A stretch of DNA of 64,000 bases from CAZHAX01 sp964530325 (GTDB taxonomy: Bacteria; Chloroflexota; Anaerolineae; B4-G1): the NCBI GenBank assembly GCA_964530325.1, contig CAZHAX010000001.1, positions 124,001 through 188,000 on the forward strand, given 5' to 3'. The notes below the pieces were generated by a model. That model was not told where the DNA came from. It ran no database searches and saw only the letters and a list, made by a program, of their open reading frames with translations. The position numbers and the translations under genes are program-made. Positions 15,853-24,988 of the stretch are shown here, piece after piece; the stretch's first letter is position 1; each line of letters starts with the position of its first letter.

Positions 15853-17545
15853 CTATCTGAGCACGAGAGGGAGGAAGACGCGGAGTCGCGCCTCATCCGC
15901 CCCGATGTCGGGCAGAGCTCCGATCCGCCGCGGGTCGCCGTCTATGTCTATGGTCACGCCGGCCTCCAGCCCTGCGTCGATCGCTGCCGAGCCTGGACCA
16001 AGGTGGTAGTCGCCGCCGCCGGAACAGGCGAAGCCGGGTGACTCCCACAGGTTCAGAGTACCAGTCGAGAGCGTGCCGCTTCCTGCCCAGGGGGTGACGT
16101 TCGCCCAGGAGCCGTCGCCCCAGAGAGTGGCCTCGAGCGCCGCGTTGCTGTCGCCGGAGACGTAGATGCCGATCGTGTGGCTGACCAGGACCGTGTTGGT
16201 CAGCGCCACGGTGCTGGTGTAGGCGACGTATAGACCCTCGCCGCTTCCGCCCTGGTTGCGGGCCAGCGTGGTGTGGAGGAGGCGGGCGCTGGTGGTCTGG
16301 AGGTTGATCCCGGGCCCCTCTCCTGCCGTGGTTATCTGGTTGTCTGCCACCAGGTTGCTCTCCAGAGTGGCATTGCTGCAGTTGAGGAACAGGATGCCCG
16401 CGCCATCGCCGCTGGCCACGTTGTTGCAGACCTGGTTTGCGGAGAGCGCGGCGTCGTCGCTGCCAGTGAGCCACAGCCCGCCGGCCAGGCCGACGCTGGT
16501 GTTGCTGAAGACCAGGTTGCGCGCCAGGCTGACGCTACCGCTGCTGTTGATCCAGGCGCCGGCGCCGTACTCCGCCAGGTTGTCGTGGATCTGGCTGCTG
16601 CCCAGCGTGGAGGTCGGGCTCTGGGTCAGGTAGAGTCCGCCGCCCATGCCCGCAGTGTTGGCGTGAATCGCGACTTGCGTCAGGGAGGAGAGAGGGCTCT
16701 CGCTGACATAGACGCCGCCGCCGAAAGTGGCTGTGTTGCTGAAAACGTCGACGCCGTTGAGCGTCAGGGCACTCCCTTCCCTCGCGCTGACGCCTCCCCC
16801 GTAGCCGTTCATGCCGGAGGTGTTGGCCTGGTTGTCCCGCACGCCGCCGCCGGCAATGGTGGCGTCGTTCCCGTACAAGTCTATGCCGCCGCCGTAGCCA
16901 AGGCCCGAAGTGTTGGCGGTGTTGCCCTCGACGGTGTTGTCTTCGAGCGCGGCATCTCCCCACATGAAGCACAGGCCGCCGCCGTAGCCGTACCCTGTCT
17001 CGGCCGCCGTATTGCCGGCGATAATGTTGCCGCTGACAGTGGCGTGTACCCCGCGGAAGTAGGCACCGCCGCCGTAGCCGCTGCCGCTGCTTGTGCTGGC
17101 CACGTTTCCCTGCAGGCGGCTGTCCAGGAGGGTGGCGGTGCCGCCGATGAACCCCAGCCCTCCGCCCCAGGCGGTGACGCTTCTGCTGGCCACNNNNNNN
17201 NNNNNNNNNNNNNNNNNNNNNNNNNNNNNNNNNNNNNNNNNNNNNNNNNNNNNNNNNNNNNNNNNNNNNNNNNNNNNNNNNNNNNNNNNNNNNGGAAGGC
17301 CCGGCGTGGGAGGTGTGATCCGCCACACAGATCGTTTCGCCCCCGGCAGCCTGGCCCAGCGCATACTGGACCGTTCGGCAGGGCTGCTGCTCGTCGCTGC
17401 AGTCTGTCGAATCCTGGCCTTCGGGACTGAGGACGTAGCGGTCGCAGACGTCCTGGGCCTGCGCCGGCCGGCTAGATACAGCTGCAAGCATCAGCAGACC
17501 CAGTCCAGCCGACAAGATCAGTGATGCGGAAAGGCGAGCTCTCAT
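15853..17545 (-). CDS. Secreted right-handed beta-helix repeat protein, interrupted by assembly gap
   Basis: The 5' part (17545-17294) encodes a signal peptide (MRARLSASLILSAGLGLLML..AQAQ) and a start typical of polymorphic outer-membrane/parallel beta-helix proteins (CDRYVLSPEG..CRTVQYALGQA..TICVA). A 100-N gap (17194-17293) follows. The 3' part (17193-15853) encodes many ~22-residue NxxxGNTA..GGG rungs (e.g. VISGNIIAGNTAA, GGGIDLYGNDATI), then a short C-terminal segment ending RLRVFLPLVLR. The two sides read in different frames only if the gap is exactly 100 bases, which such gaps are not, so one gene is likely. AGGAGGG lies 6 bases before the ATG. The tail matches that of the FG-GAP protein at 18057. 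Confidence 0.8.
17194..17293. other. Assembly gap (100 N)
   Basis: Exactly 100 undetermined bases inside the repetitive beta-helix gene; the length is a scaffolding placeholder. Repeats in the gene are the probable cause. Confidence 0.99.
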
Positions 17546-17805
17546 CTCTGTACCCTCCTATGGGCGGCGGACGGGGCGTGCTGCCGCACCCGGGCAAGTC
17601 AATCCCTCATCGGCTTGAACGAGCTGGCGTCTCCCGGTGTTACACCCCGTCTGGCCTGGCCGCGCGAGGCGGATTTCCCCCGAGGGAGGAGACTGGTGGC
17701 ATTCGCAGCCACACGCTACGCGGGCGTTGATAGTGGTGGCGTATCGACAACCCTGATTCCTCACACCACTGTCGTGCGGTGGATTGCGGGGGGCGTGCCG
17801 ATCTC

Positions 17806-17834
17806 AGTGTACCAGAGAACCGGTGCTGGGCCAA
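17806..17834 (-). promoter_or_regulatory. Promoter-like site for beta-helix gene
   Basis: Minus strand: -35 TTGGCC (17834-17829), 17-base spacer, extended -10 TGGTACACT (TACACT 17811-17806). Confidence 0.45.
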
Positions 17835-17876
17835 GGGGGAGGTTGACGCTGTCCGCCGAACCGTCCCTACCGCTGT

Positions 17877-17904
17877 TTGACAACGCGGTGGGTGGTGCCA
17901 TAAT
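17877..17904 (+). promoter_or_regulatory. Promoter of FG-GAP gene
   Basis: Consensus -35 TTGACA (17877-17882), 16-base spacer, -10 CATAAT (17899-17904); TAATAG two bases later is an alternative with an 18-base spacer. The start codon is ~150 bases downstream. Confidence 0.6.
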
Positions 17905-18056
17905 AGGGTCGGGTAACCCGGCATCGTCCCACCGCTGATCCTCCTGCCGCAACGGTCAACGACAGACTGCCCTCGACCAGGCCACCAGCCCGCCGTAGCT
18001 GTACCTGCCGGTGGTGTGCTCCAGGCAGGCATATCGTATGGGAGGAACAAAGTGAA

Positions 18057-20648
18057 ATGAGAACGCGGCGACTGTTCGTGGCGCCGGCAGCGGCTGCAGT
18101 TCTGCTGCTGGGATTGACGCTGGTCCTGGCGCAGGCCAGACAGGCGGAGGCGGCGCCGGCCGGGTTGGGAGAGGTCGCGACCCAGCTTCTGGGCGAGCCG
18201 CAGCTGGATGGAGCCCTGCTCATCCGGCAGACCGCAAAGATCACAGCCGGCGGCTCCACGGGCTACTTCGGCCAATCCGTTGCGGTCGAAGGAGACGTGG
18301 CACTGGCCGGCGCGCCATTTGAGAACGGCGTGCGCGGCGCGGCATACGTCTTCCGGCGCAACGAGGATGGCGCAGAGGAATGGGGTCGGGTGAAGAGGCT
18401 GGCCCGGGCTGGCGGGGCATACGACGACCATTACGGCATGTCAGTCGGCGTTGATGGGGACACAGCCGTGGTCGGCGCATTCGGAGTCGACTCCTACCTG
18501 GGTGCGGCCTACGTCTACTACCGCAACGAGGGCGGGGCGGACAACTGGGGGCTGGCGGCCGAGATCACGGCTACAGGTGGCCAGGCGGGGGACCGATTCG
18601 GCTACTCGGTGGCCATCGACGGTGACACGATCGTCGTCAGCGCCTACAGCGCAGACTCGAACACCGGGGCCGCCTACGTCTTCGCCCGCAACGAGGGGGG
18701 CCAGGATAGCTGGGGGCAGATGGCGCATCTCACCGCCACCAGCAGCCTCGGCGTCAGCTACTTCGGCTGGACGGTGGCCGTGGATGGCGACACGATCGTC
18801 GTCGGCGCTCCCTCGACGGACATCAGCCGCGGGGCGGCGTTCGTCTACAGCCGCAACCAGGGAGGCGCCGACAGCTGGGGCCAGGTTGCCGAGATCACCG
18901 CCACCGGCGGCGTAGCCACCGATTTCTTCGGCGGCTCGGTGGCGATCGACGGGGATACCATCGCCATCGGGGCTTCGGGGAAGGACTCGGACCGGGGTGC
19001 CGCTTACCTGTACGGGCGCAACGTGGGAGGCATGGACGGCTGGGGATTGACCGCCGTGGTCAGCGCCAGCGATAGGGTGAGCAACGACGAGTTCGGGACG
19101 TCGGTCGATATCGACGGGGACACGCTCGCCGTGGGCGTTCCCTACGACGACGACCTCGGCTCGTCCTCCGGATCGGTGCGCATCTTCCGGCGCAACGAGG
19201 GCGGTGCGGACAGCTGGGGCGAGACCGCCAGGCTGCTGCCGTCTGACGGCGCGGCCACCGACTTCCTGGGCGGCTCGGTCGCCATCGACGATGGTACGGT
19301 AGTCGCCGGCGCGCACGGAGCTGATGCCAACAGCGGCGTGGGCTACGTATTCACGCGGTGGGGAGGGGCGTGGGAGGAGGAGAGCGAGCCCTCGCCGGAC
19401 GACGCCCAGATGGGCGACTGGTACGGCCGCTCAGTGGACGTGCAGGGCGACGTTCTGGTGGGCGGCGCGCCCTATGAGGATTCGCAGGGCGCCAACGCCG
19501 GATCCGCCTACATCTTCGAGCGGAACCGGGATGGAGCGAGCGCCTGGGGGCAGACGGCCCACATCTCCGCATCGGACGGCGCTGACTCCGACCATTTCGG
19601 CTGGTCTGTGGCTATAGACGGCGATGCCGTCGCCGTCGGGGCAGAACAGGGGGACGGAGCCGCGGCGGACAGCGGCGCTGTCTACATATTCGAACGGAAC
19701 GCTGGGGGAGTGGATGCCTGGGGTTCTACTCGGAAGATCACCGCGACTGACGGCGCAAGCGGGGACATGTTCGGTGCCTCTGTGGCGATGGATGGAGGTA
19801 TCCTGGTCGTGGGCGCGCCCGAGGATGACGATGGCTGCCCGCCGGCTTCCGACTGCAACTCCGGCTCCGCCTACATCTTTGCCCGCAACGAGGGAGGCGG
19901 GGACAACTGGGGGCTGGTGCAGAAGATCACGACGACCGATTCCATCGCCAACGATCTCTTCGGCAGCGACGTGGCCATAGACGGGGGCACGATAGTCGTG
20001 GCCGCCGAGAGCGACGACGAGAACGGCATCAACTCCGGTTCCGCCTACGTATTCAGCAGGAACGAGGGCGGGGCGGACGCCTGGGGGTTGACCGCCCACA
20101 TATCTCCAACCAGCCCCGCTCCCGTCGACTTCTTCGGCAGCTCAGTCGATATCGACGGCGGCGTGATCGCCGTAGGGGCCACCAGCGACGACGGGCCGGA
20201 CTGGGCCTCTCCACACCCCAACTTCAACTGCGGCGCCGTCTACGTCTTCCAGCGCAACGAGGGCGGGCTGGATGCTTGGGGGGAGGCGGCTAAGATCACG
20301 GTGACCGAAAGCTACACCGGTGACCAGCTGGGGACGAGCGTGGCCATCGAGGGAGGGACGATAGTGGCCAGCGCCTTGGGCCGCGCCGAGGGCGCGCCGA
20401 ACACTGGCGCGGCCTACGTCTTCTCGCGCAACGTGGGCGGGGCGGACGAATGGGGTTTGGTGAAGAAGCTGGTAGCAGCGCGAAGGAGCGACTACGACTA
20501 CTACGGCATCGACGTCGGCCTGTCCGGAGACGTGATTGCCATCGGCGCCTACGGCTCCGATGAGGTGACGTCGGCGGCCGGCTTGACCTTCATCTACAGA
20601 GACTCGCTGTTCCGAGTCTACCTGCCTCTGGTGCTGCGCAGCTACTGA
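18057..20648 (+). CDS. Secreted FG-GAP (integrin-alpha-like) beta-propeller protein, 14 repeats
   Basis: 863 residues. The signal peptide is ~1-33 (RTRRLF..ALVLAQA..AEA). From ~58 to ~850 there are 14 repeats of ~52-64 residues following FGxSVAIDGDTIVVGA-x(8-20)-GAAYVFxRNEGGxDxWG-x-ITA. The seventh repeat has lost the RNEGG-WG end (RWGGAWEEE), so the array divides into two groups of seven, the blade number of one propeller each. Many acidic DxDxD-like loops could bind calcium. The C-terminus FRVYLPLVLRSY matches the neighbouring beta-helix protein. GGGAGG lies ~10 bases before the ATG. Function is unknown; a surface adhesion or binding role is inference. Confidence 0.88.
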   Translation: MRTRRLFVAPAAAAVLLLGLTLVLAQARQAEAAPAGLGEVATQLLGEPQLDGALLIRQTAKITAGGSTGYFGQSVAVEGDVALAGAPFENGVRGAAYVFRRNEDGAEEWGRVKRLARAGGAYDDHYGMSVGVDGDTAVVGAFGVDSYLGAAYVYYRNEGGADNWGLAAEITATGGQAGDRFGYSVAIDGDTIVVSAYSADSNTGAAYVFARNEGGQDSWGQMAHLTATSSLGVSYFGWTVAVDGDTIVVGAPSTDISRGAAFVYSRNQGGADSWGQVAEITATGGVATDFFGGSVAIDGDTIAIGASGKDSDRGAAYLYGRNVGGMDGWGLTAVVSASDRVSNDEFGTSVDIDGDTLAVGVPYDDDLGSSSGSVRIFRRNEGGADSWGETARLLPSDGAATDFLGGSVAIDDGTVVAGAHGADANSGVGYVFTRWGGAWEEESEPSPDDAQMGDWYGRSVDVQGDVLVGGAPYEDSQGANAGSAYIFERNRDGASAWGQTAHISASDGADSDHFGWSVAIDGDAVAVGAEQGDGAAADSGAVYIFERNAGGVDAWGSTRKITATDGASGDMFGASVAMDGGILVVGAPEDDDGCPPASDCNSGSAYIFARNEGGGDNWGLVQKITTTDSIANDLFGSDVAIDGGTIVVAAESDDENGINSGSAYVFSRNEGGADAWGLTAHISPTSPAPVDFFGSSVDIDGGVIAVGATSDDGPDWASPHPNFNCGAVYVFQRNEGGLDAWGEAAKITVTESYTGDQLGTSVAIEGGTIVASALGRAEGAPNTGAAYVFSRNVGGADEWGLVKKLVAARRSDYDYYGIDVGLSGDVIAIGAYGSDEVTSAAGLTFIYRDSLFRVYLPLVLRSY

Positions 20649-20693
20649 GCGGCCTGCGCCTGCTTCCGCACGTACAGACTGACCACGCGGCTT

Positions 20694-20730
20694 GCCGCCC
20701 GGGTGCTTGGCCGGACAAGGCCCGGGCGGC
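20694..20730 (+). terminator. Terminator-like hairpin after FG-GAP gene
   Basis: Stem GCCGCCCGGG (20694-20703) with CCCGGGCGGC (20721-20730), extended by CTT/AAG, loop ~8-11 bases, followed by a pyrimidine-rich stretch with scattered T. It lies 46 bases after the stop. Confidence 0.6.
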
Positions 20731-20918
20731 CTGCTGCCTGCTCTTCCTTGTCGAAGTCGAACCGCGCACCCGGGCCGCGTTGGATTCGCCGCCTACGTAG
20801 CTCTTTCGCCTTCAGCAGCGGGCTTTCTATCGCAGTTCTATGGTGCCTGCGTGGCGATTGCCCGCTTTGGGTGGTAGACTTATGTCGTGACGCCGCTAGA
20901 GAGAAGCCGGTGGCTTGC

Positions 20919-21233
20919 ATGATCTCTTGGCTGAAGCAGCGAAGAAACCTATCGAAGGTGGGCCGCTGGAGCGGCTGGATAGCGCTGGCACTGCTCGGCG
21001 CGACTGCGCTCAGCGGCTATGGGATAACCGCGTCCCGTCTGATAGAACCGGTAACGTTTGGGCTGCTGGGCAAGGCGGCGTCACTCCGTTTGCATCACTA
21101 CATGGATGTCCCGCTGGCTGTGTTCACTCTGCTTCACGTGGGCATAGGATTGTGGGGCAGGTGGAGCGCGCGCAGGCGGAAAAGTCTGCTCCAGCTGGGC
21201 GGAACCGCGTCGCGCGCGCAAGGAGAAGAATGA
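20919..21233 (+). CDS. Small membrane protein, DUF4405/cytochrome b-like
   Basis: 104 residues with two or three hydrophobic helices (~17-38, ~60-78, ~80-96). Histidines in SLRLHHYMDVPLAVFTLLHVGIGLWGRW (two adjacent plus one 15 residues later) are placed as heme-b ligands would be in DUF4405 or cytochrome b561-like proteins. Its stop overlaps the ATG of the molybdopterin lipoprotein gene (ATGA), so the two are translationally coupled. The pair resembles the MsrQ (heme membrane)/MsrP (molybdopterin) organisation and suggests a membrane electron carrier for the next protein. Heme binding is inferred, not shown. Confidence 0.65.
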   Translation: MISWLKQRRNLSKVGRWSGWIALALLGATALSGYGITASRLIEPVTFGLLGKAASLRLHHYMDVPLAVFTLLHVGIGLWGRWSARRRKSLLQLGGTASRAQGEE

Positions 21234-21889
21234 TGAAGAGGATTGGGAGAATAGGGCTGCTGGGGCTGGTCTGTCTGCCCCTGCTGCTCGGCGCTTGCGC
21301 TGGCGGGGCGCCAGGCCCGCTGGCCAGCGTTGAGATTCGCCAATACGAAGGGCAGGACCTTTCGTCGATCTACGACTTCCGCGAGAACTCGATCCGCGGT
21401 CCTCAGGACGTCTTGCTGGAGGACTATCGGATGGAGGTCACGGGCCTGGTGGAGCGGCCGCTGTCCCTGACCTACGACCAGGTGCTCGAGCTGGATCGGT
21501 ACAGCAAGGTGGTTACGCTCCACTGCGTCGAAGGCTGGTCTGTGACGATTCTATGGGAGGGCGTCCTGATCGAGGATCTCCTCGATCTGGCCGGCGTCCG
21601 GGACGACGCGGTCACTGTGATCTTCCACGCGGAGGATGGTTACACCTCGTCGCTTTCGCTCGACTTCATCGGCGAGAACGACATCCTGCTGGCCTACGAG
21701 ATGAACGAGGTGGAGCTACCCTCTGAACGCGGCTACCCCTTCCAGGTGGTCGCCGAGTCCAAGTGGGGCTACAAGTGGGTGAAGTGGGTGACGGAGATCG
21801 AGCTCTCGGCTGACGCCGACTACGCGGGCTACTGGGAGAGCCGCGGCTTCAACGACGACGGCGATATCTCCGGATCGATGTTCGACTAG
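21230..21889 (+). CDS. Molybdopterin-dependent oxidoreductase domain lipoprotein (SUOX/MsrP fold)
   Basis: 219 residues. The signal ends in a lipobox LGAC with Cys23, so the protein is probably lipid-anchored outside the membrane. The rest is an oxidoreductase molybdopterin-binding domain: LTYDQVLELDRYSKVVTLHCVEGWSVTILWEGVLIEDLL, where the Cys (~98) is the usual molybdenum ligand, then the C-terminal GYPFQVVAESKWGYKWVKWVTEIEL. The substrate is unknown. The signal lacks a twin-arginine motif (MMKRIGRIGLLGL), which is odd for a protein whose folded cofactor is normally inserted before Tat export. AAGGAGAAGA precedes the ATG, which overlaps the upstream membrane gene's stop. Confidence 0.82.
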   Translation: MMKRIGRIGLLGLVCLPLLLGACAGGAPGPLASVEIRQYEGQDLSSIYDFRENSIRGPQDVLLEDYRMEVTGLVERPLSLTYDQVLELDRYSKVVTLHCVEGWSVTILWEGVLIEDLLDLAGVRDDAVTVIFHAEDGYTSSLSLDFIGENDILLAYEMNEVELPSERGYPFQVVAESKWGYKWVKWVTEIELSADADYAGYWESRGFNDDGDISGSMFD

Positions 21890-22497
21890 TGGACGGCTTG
21901 CCAAAACGCTGACACCTGCTCTTCTGGTGCGTGCCGTGGAGCTGCAACGGGCTGGCGCCTCTGCTGGCCCGCTGTGCTTTCCCTGGCGGCTGGGCGAGGG
22001 TGCGCGAAGAGGGCGCGGCAGAACCGGGCGATTGGGTAGGCGCGCAAGACTGCCCGGGGATTGCCCAGGCTGGCAGGTGTGCTCCGGATGACCAGGGCCG
22101 GAGCCCTGGGCCAATAGCTGAACCCGCTCCGCGGGGTTCTGCCTCGGGCCTGCAGTGGCCATCGGGCTGACGGTGCTTGCCCCCCAATCGCCTCCAGCGT
22201 GCTGCCCGGCTGCTCCAGTGGGAACTCTCGCACGCTGCGAAGCAGGGTTCTGCCTGCAGCTGTGGGGTTTAGCCCGCGGCGTTGGAGGCGTGCCTTCCTC
22301 CCGCTTGCCGTTCCTACCCTCTGAGCGGTGCCTCCGCGCCGCCAGCTCGGCGGACCGGTGGTTGTTCCACAAGCTTCTCTGCTGCGATTGCGCGAACGGG
22401 CTCCACGTGATATCATACGCCGATTTGTGTGGAGATTCGGTCGCGGCGAAGGCTGCACGTGCCGGGCTTCGCCGCGACCCAGGCAAGGGACACCCTG
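21890..22497. other. Long intergenic region without recognisable gene
   Basis: 608 bases between the molybdopterin lipoprotein and the phytoene desaturase-like gene. Open frames here have no recognisable composition or start signals. It contains a promoter-like site at 22388-22416 near its end. I see nothing else that I can support; it may hold remnants of a decayed gene. Confidence 0.5.
22388..22416 (+). promoter_or_regulatory. Promoter-like site for carotenoid gene pair
   Basis: -35 TTGCGC (22388-22393), 17-base spacer, -10 TATCAT (22411-22416). The GTGATATCATA context recurs at the promoter of the TPR gene at 41957. Confidence 0.5.
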
Positions 22498-23979
22498 ATG
22501 AAGTCCGTCCTTGTGATCGGCGCTGGCATAGCCGGCTTGGCCACGGCTGCCCGGCTGGCGCACAGCGGCTACGCCGTCACCGTCGTCGAGAAGGGCAAAG
22601 AGCCCGGCGGGCGCTGCGGCCGATTCGTCAGGGACGGCCACCACTTCGATACCGGGCCGACCGTCATCGTATTGCCTCGCATTTGGAGAGAGACCTTCAG
22701 GTCCGTCGGCGAGCGGCTGGAGGATCATCTCGGTCTTTGCCGAGTCGAGCCAGGCTATCAGGCCTATTTCGCCGATGGCTCCTCGCTGAGCCTAACCCCC
22801 GACCTGGCAATGATGCACTCGCAGCTAGAGGCCATGGAGCCGGGCAGCTTTCATGCCTTCCTGCGCTACCTGGACGAGGGGCATCGCCACTTCGCACTCG
22901 CCATGCCGTACCTGGCGGAGCGCCCGGCTCCGACGCTGCTTCAGGCAGGCAGCCCCAGAATGCTGCTCTCCCTGCTGCGAACGAAAGTCTTGACGCCCCA
23001 CTACCGCAACGTAGGCCACTACTTCAGCGACCCCCGGCTCAAGTCCGCCTTCACCTTCCAGGATATGTACCTGAGTCTCAGCCCCTACGAGGCCCCGGCC
23101 ACCTTCTCTCTACTCCCGTATACCGAGTTCGCGCACGGCGTCTGGTTCTCCATGGGTGGCACCTACAGGCTGGTCACGGCGCTGGTCCGCGCAGCTGAGA
23201 TGAATGGAGTCGTCTTCCAGTACGGCACACCTGTGGAGCACATCGACTGCGACGGCCGGGCCGTGACCGGCGTGACGCTCGTTGGCGGCCAGCGGCTGGA
23301 GGCCGACATCGTAGTGGCCAATGCTGACCTGTCCTATGTGTATCGGTGCCTTCTGCCCCCGGACGGCATGGGGGAGAGACTGGAGCGGAAGCGATACTCC
23401 TGCTCTACAATCATGTTCTATTGGGGCGTCGATAGGCAGTATCCCCAGTTCGGAGTGAACAGCATCTTCCTGGCAGATGCGTATAGAAGGACGAGCGAGC
23501 AGATTCTTGAGGATCTCACCCTGGCGGACGAAGCGACGTTCTACCTGCACGTCCCGGCCCGCCTCGATCCCTCGCTTGCGCCTGCGGGACAGGACACGCT
23601 CTCGGTGGCCGTGCCGGTGGGCCACATCGACGACACCGCTCCCCAGGACTGGGATGAGCTGCGGGCGAGGGCCAGGCGGCAGGTCCTGGACCGGCTGGCC
23701 CAGGCCGGAGCGGGAGACCTGGAGGAACATATCAAGTTCGAGGCCAGCGGCACGCCACTAGACTGGTTGAGCCGCTACAACCTGACCAAGGGCTCAACGC
23801 TGGGCCTGGGGCACAACCTGACGCAGATGAGCTTGTTCCGCCCGCGGAACCGTCACTCCCGCTACAGGAACCTCTACTTCGCCGGGGCCAGCACTCATCC
23901 GGGCAGCGGGATGCCGGCCGTGCTCCTTTCGGCGCGCTTCGCGGCGGAGCGCGTAATGCAGGAGAACGGCAGTCCGTAG
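22498..23979 (+). CDS. Phytoene desaturase family FAD oxidoreductase (CrtI/CrtN-like)
   Basis: 493 residues. The N-terminal dinucleotide fold VIGAGIAGLATAARLAHSGYAVTVVEK is followed by PGGRCGRF and FDTGPTVIVLP, hallmarks of carotenoid desaturases. SLSPYEAPATFSLLPY and MGGTYRLVTALV lie mid-chain, and the C-terminal FAD-binding segment NLYFAGASTHPGSGMPAVLLSA is complete. These enzymes desaturate phytoene or diapophytoene at the membrane. Product chain length and number of desaturations cannot be told. The ATG at 22498 has AAGGGA upstream. The phytoene synthase-like gene starts 10 bases after its stop, so both steps are probably co-expressed. Confidence 0.88.
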   Translation: MKSVLVIGAGIAGLATAARLAHSGYAVTVVEKGKEPGGRCGRFVRDGHHFDTGPTVIVLPRIWRETFRSVGERLEDHLGLCRVEPGYQAYFADGSSLSLTPDLAMMHSQLEAMEPGSFHAFLRYLDEGHRHFALAMPYLAERPAPTLLQAGSPRMLLSLLRTKVLTPHYRNVGHYFSDPRLKSAFTFQDMYLSLSPYEAPATFSLLPYTEFAHGVWFSMGGTYRLVTALVRAAEMNGVVFQYGTPVEHIDCDGRAVTGVTLVGGQRLEADIVVANADLSYVYRCLLPPDGMGERLERKRYSCSTIMFYWGVDRQYPQFGVNSIFLADAYRRTSEQILEDLTLADEATFYLHVPARLDPSLAPAGQDTLSVAVPVGHIDDTAPQDWDELRARARRQVLDRLAQAGAGDLEEHIKFEASGTPLDWLSRYNLTKGSTLGLGHNLTQMSLFRPRNRHSRYRNLYFAGASTHPGSGMPAVLLSARFAAERVMQENGSP

Positions 23980-23989
23980 AGCCGGGGCT

Positions 23990-24964
23990 ATGGCGGCTGA
24001 CCAAAGGGTGCGTCATAGCCATACGGAGAGCGAGTGTGGATGCAGCACAGACAGGGAGCGCCGGTTGGTGAGTGAAGCCTCCTCCGCGCTGGCCAGGTCG
24101 ATAGTGCGCGACCGCAGCAAGCAGACCTACTTCACTGCTCGTCTGCTCGTCGACCGCGATCTGGAAGAGGATTTCTACCGCGGCTACGCCTACTTCCGCT
24201 GGGTGGACGATGTGGTTGACCTCACCGCCCAGTCCCTCAGGGAACGCCTCTCCTTCATCGAGCGGCAGGGCAGGCTGATAGACGCCCTCTACCAGGGCGA
24301 GAGGCCGGGCGACCTATCCGTTGAGGAGGAGATGGTTGCGGATCTTGTCTGCCACGACCGCGGGGAAGACAGCGGACTCCAGTCCTTCATCCGCAAGTTC
24401 CTGGCCGTGATCGAGTTCGACGCCCACCGCAGGGGCCGGCCGATCCGCGAGCAGGAGCTTGATTGGTATTCGAGCCACCTGGGACAATCGGTCACCGATG
24501 GCATCCAGTACTTCATACGAAACGGCTATCAGTACCCGGCTGCGGACAATCGCTACCTGGCGGCGACGGCTGCCCATGTCGTACACATGCTCCGCGACCT
24601 GGTCCGGGACGTGGCCGAGGGATTCATCAACATCCCCGCGGAGTACCTGGAGGCGAACTCGCTCCAGGCCGATGATTTCGGCAGCTCTGCATTCCGAGCC
24701 TGGGTACGGCAGCGAGTAGAGCTGGCCAGGCGCTGTTTCCGAGAGGGTAAGAAGTACCTGGATAGGTTGGAGGTGCTGCGCTGCAAGATCGCGGGCCATT
24801 GGTACTGCACGCGGTTCGAAGTAGTGCTCGACGCGATCGAGAGGGACGGCTACGTGCTGCGCTCCGAGTACGCTGAGCGGCGCAGCCCTTCTACCTGGCT
24901 CAGGATTGCCCGGCAGGCCCTATCGCTTTCAATCGGGCACGTAGCGCGGCCGTCAGGCAGCTGA
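23990..24964 (+). CDS. Squalene/phytoene synthase family protein (CrtB/CrtM-like)
   Basis: 324 residues of the head-to-head prenyl synthase fold. The first aspartate-rich motif is YFRWVDDVVD (~82-91), the second is MLRDLVRDVAEGFINIP (~200-216), where Asp residues bind Mg-diphosphate. It would condense two C15 or C20 diphosphates into the substrate of the preceding desaturase. The first ~28 residues precede the conserved fold, so a start further inside (e.g. the GTG at 24065) is possible. The start at 23990 has no strong ribosome-binding site, fitting coupling to the upstream gene. A hairpin follows the stop. Confidence 0.85.
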   Translation: MAADQRVRHSHTESECGCSTDRERRLVSEASSALARSIVRDRSKQTYFTARLLVDRDLEEDFYRGYAYFRWVDDVVDLTAQSLRERLSFIERQGRLIDALYQGERPGDLSVEEEMVADLVCHDRGEDSGLQSFIRKFLAVIEFDAHRRGRPIREQELDWYSSHLGQSVTDGIQYFIRNGYQYPAADNRYLAATAAHVVHMLRDLVRDVAEGFINIPAEYLEANSLQADDFGSSAFRAWVRQRVELARRCFREGKKYLDRLEVLRCKIAGHWYCTRFEVVLDAIERDGYVLRSEYAERRSPSTWLRIARQALSLSIGHVARPSGS

Positions 24965-24988
24965 TCGCGTACTGCCTCGCCAACGAGA

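Larger units (their letters stand above)
17546..18056. promoter_or_regulatory. Divergent intergenic region between the two surface-protein genes
   Basis: 511 bases without a convincing gene. It holds divergent promoter-like sites (17806-17834 minus, 17877-17904 plus), giving long predicted leaders of ~250 bases for the beta-helix gene and ~150 bases for the FG-GAP gene. I do not recognise a known riboswitch in either leader. Confidence 0.55.

Noticed and set aside
18231..20600. Long DNA repeats as a CRISPR or mobile element
   Set aside because: They are coding FG-GAP repeats with varying spacing and sequence; no CRISPR-like identical units exist.
20642..20920. Minus-strand open frame of 92 codons
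   Set aside because: Contains the FG-GAP terminator hairpin, no ribosome-binding site, no recognisable features.
22155..23198. Plus-strand open frame of 347 codons over the intergenic region and into crtI
   Set aside because: Runs in a second frame of the desaturase gene and has Arg/Pro-rich, non-protein-like composition.
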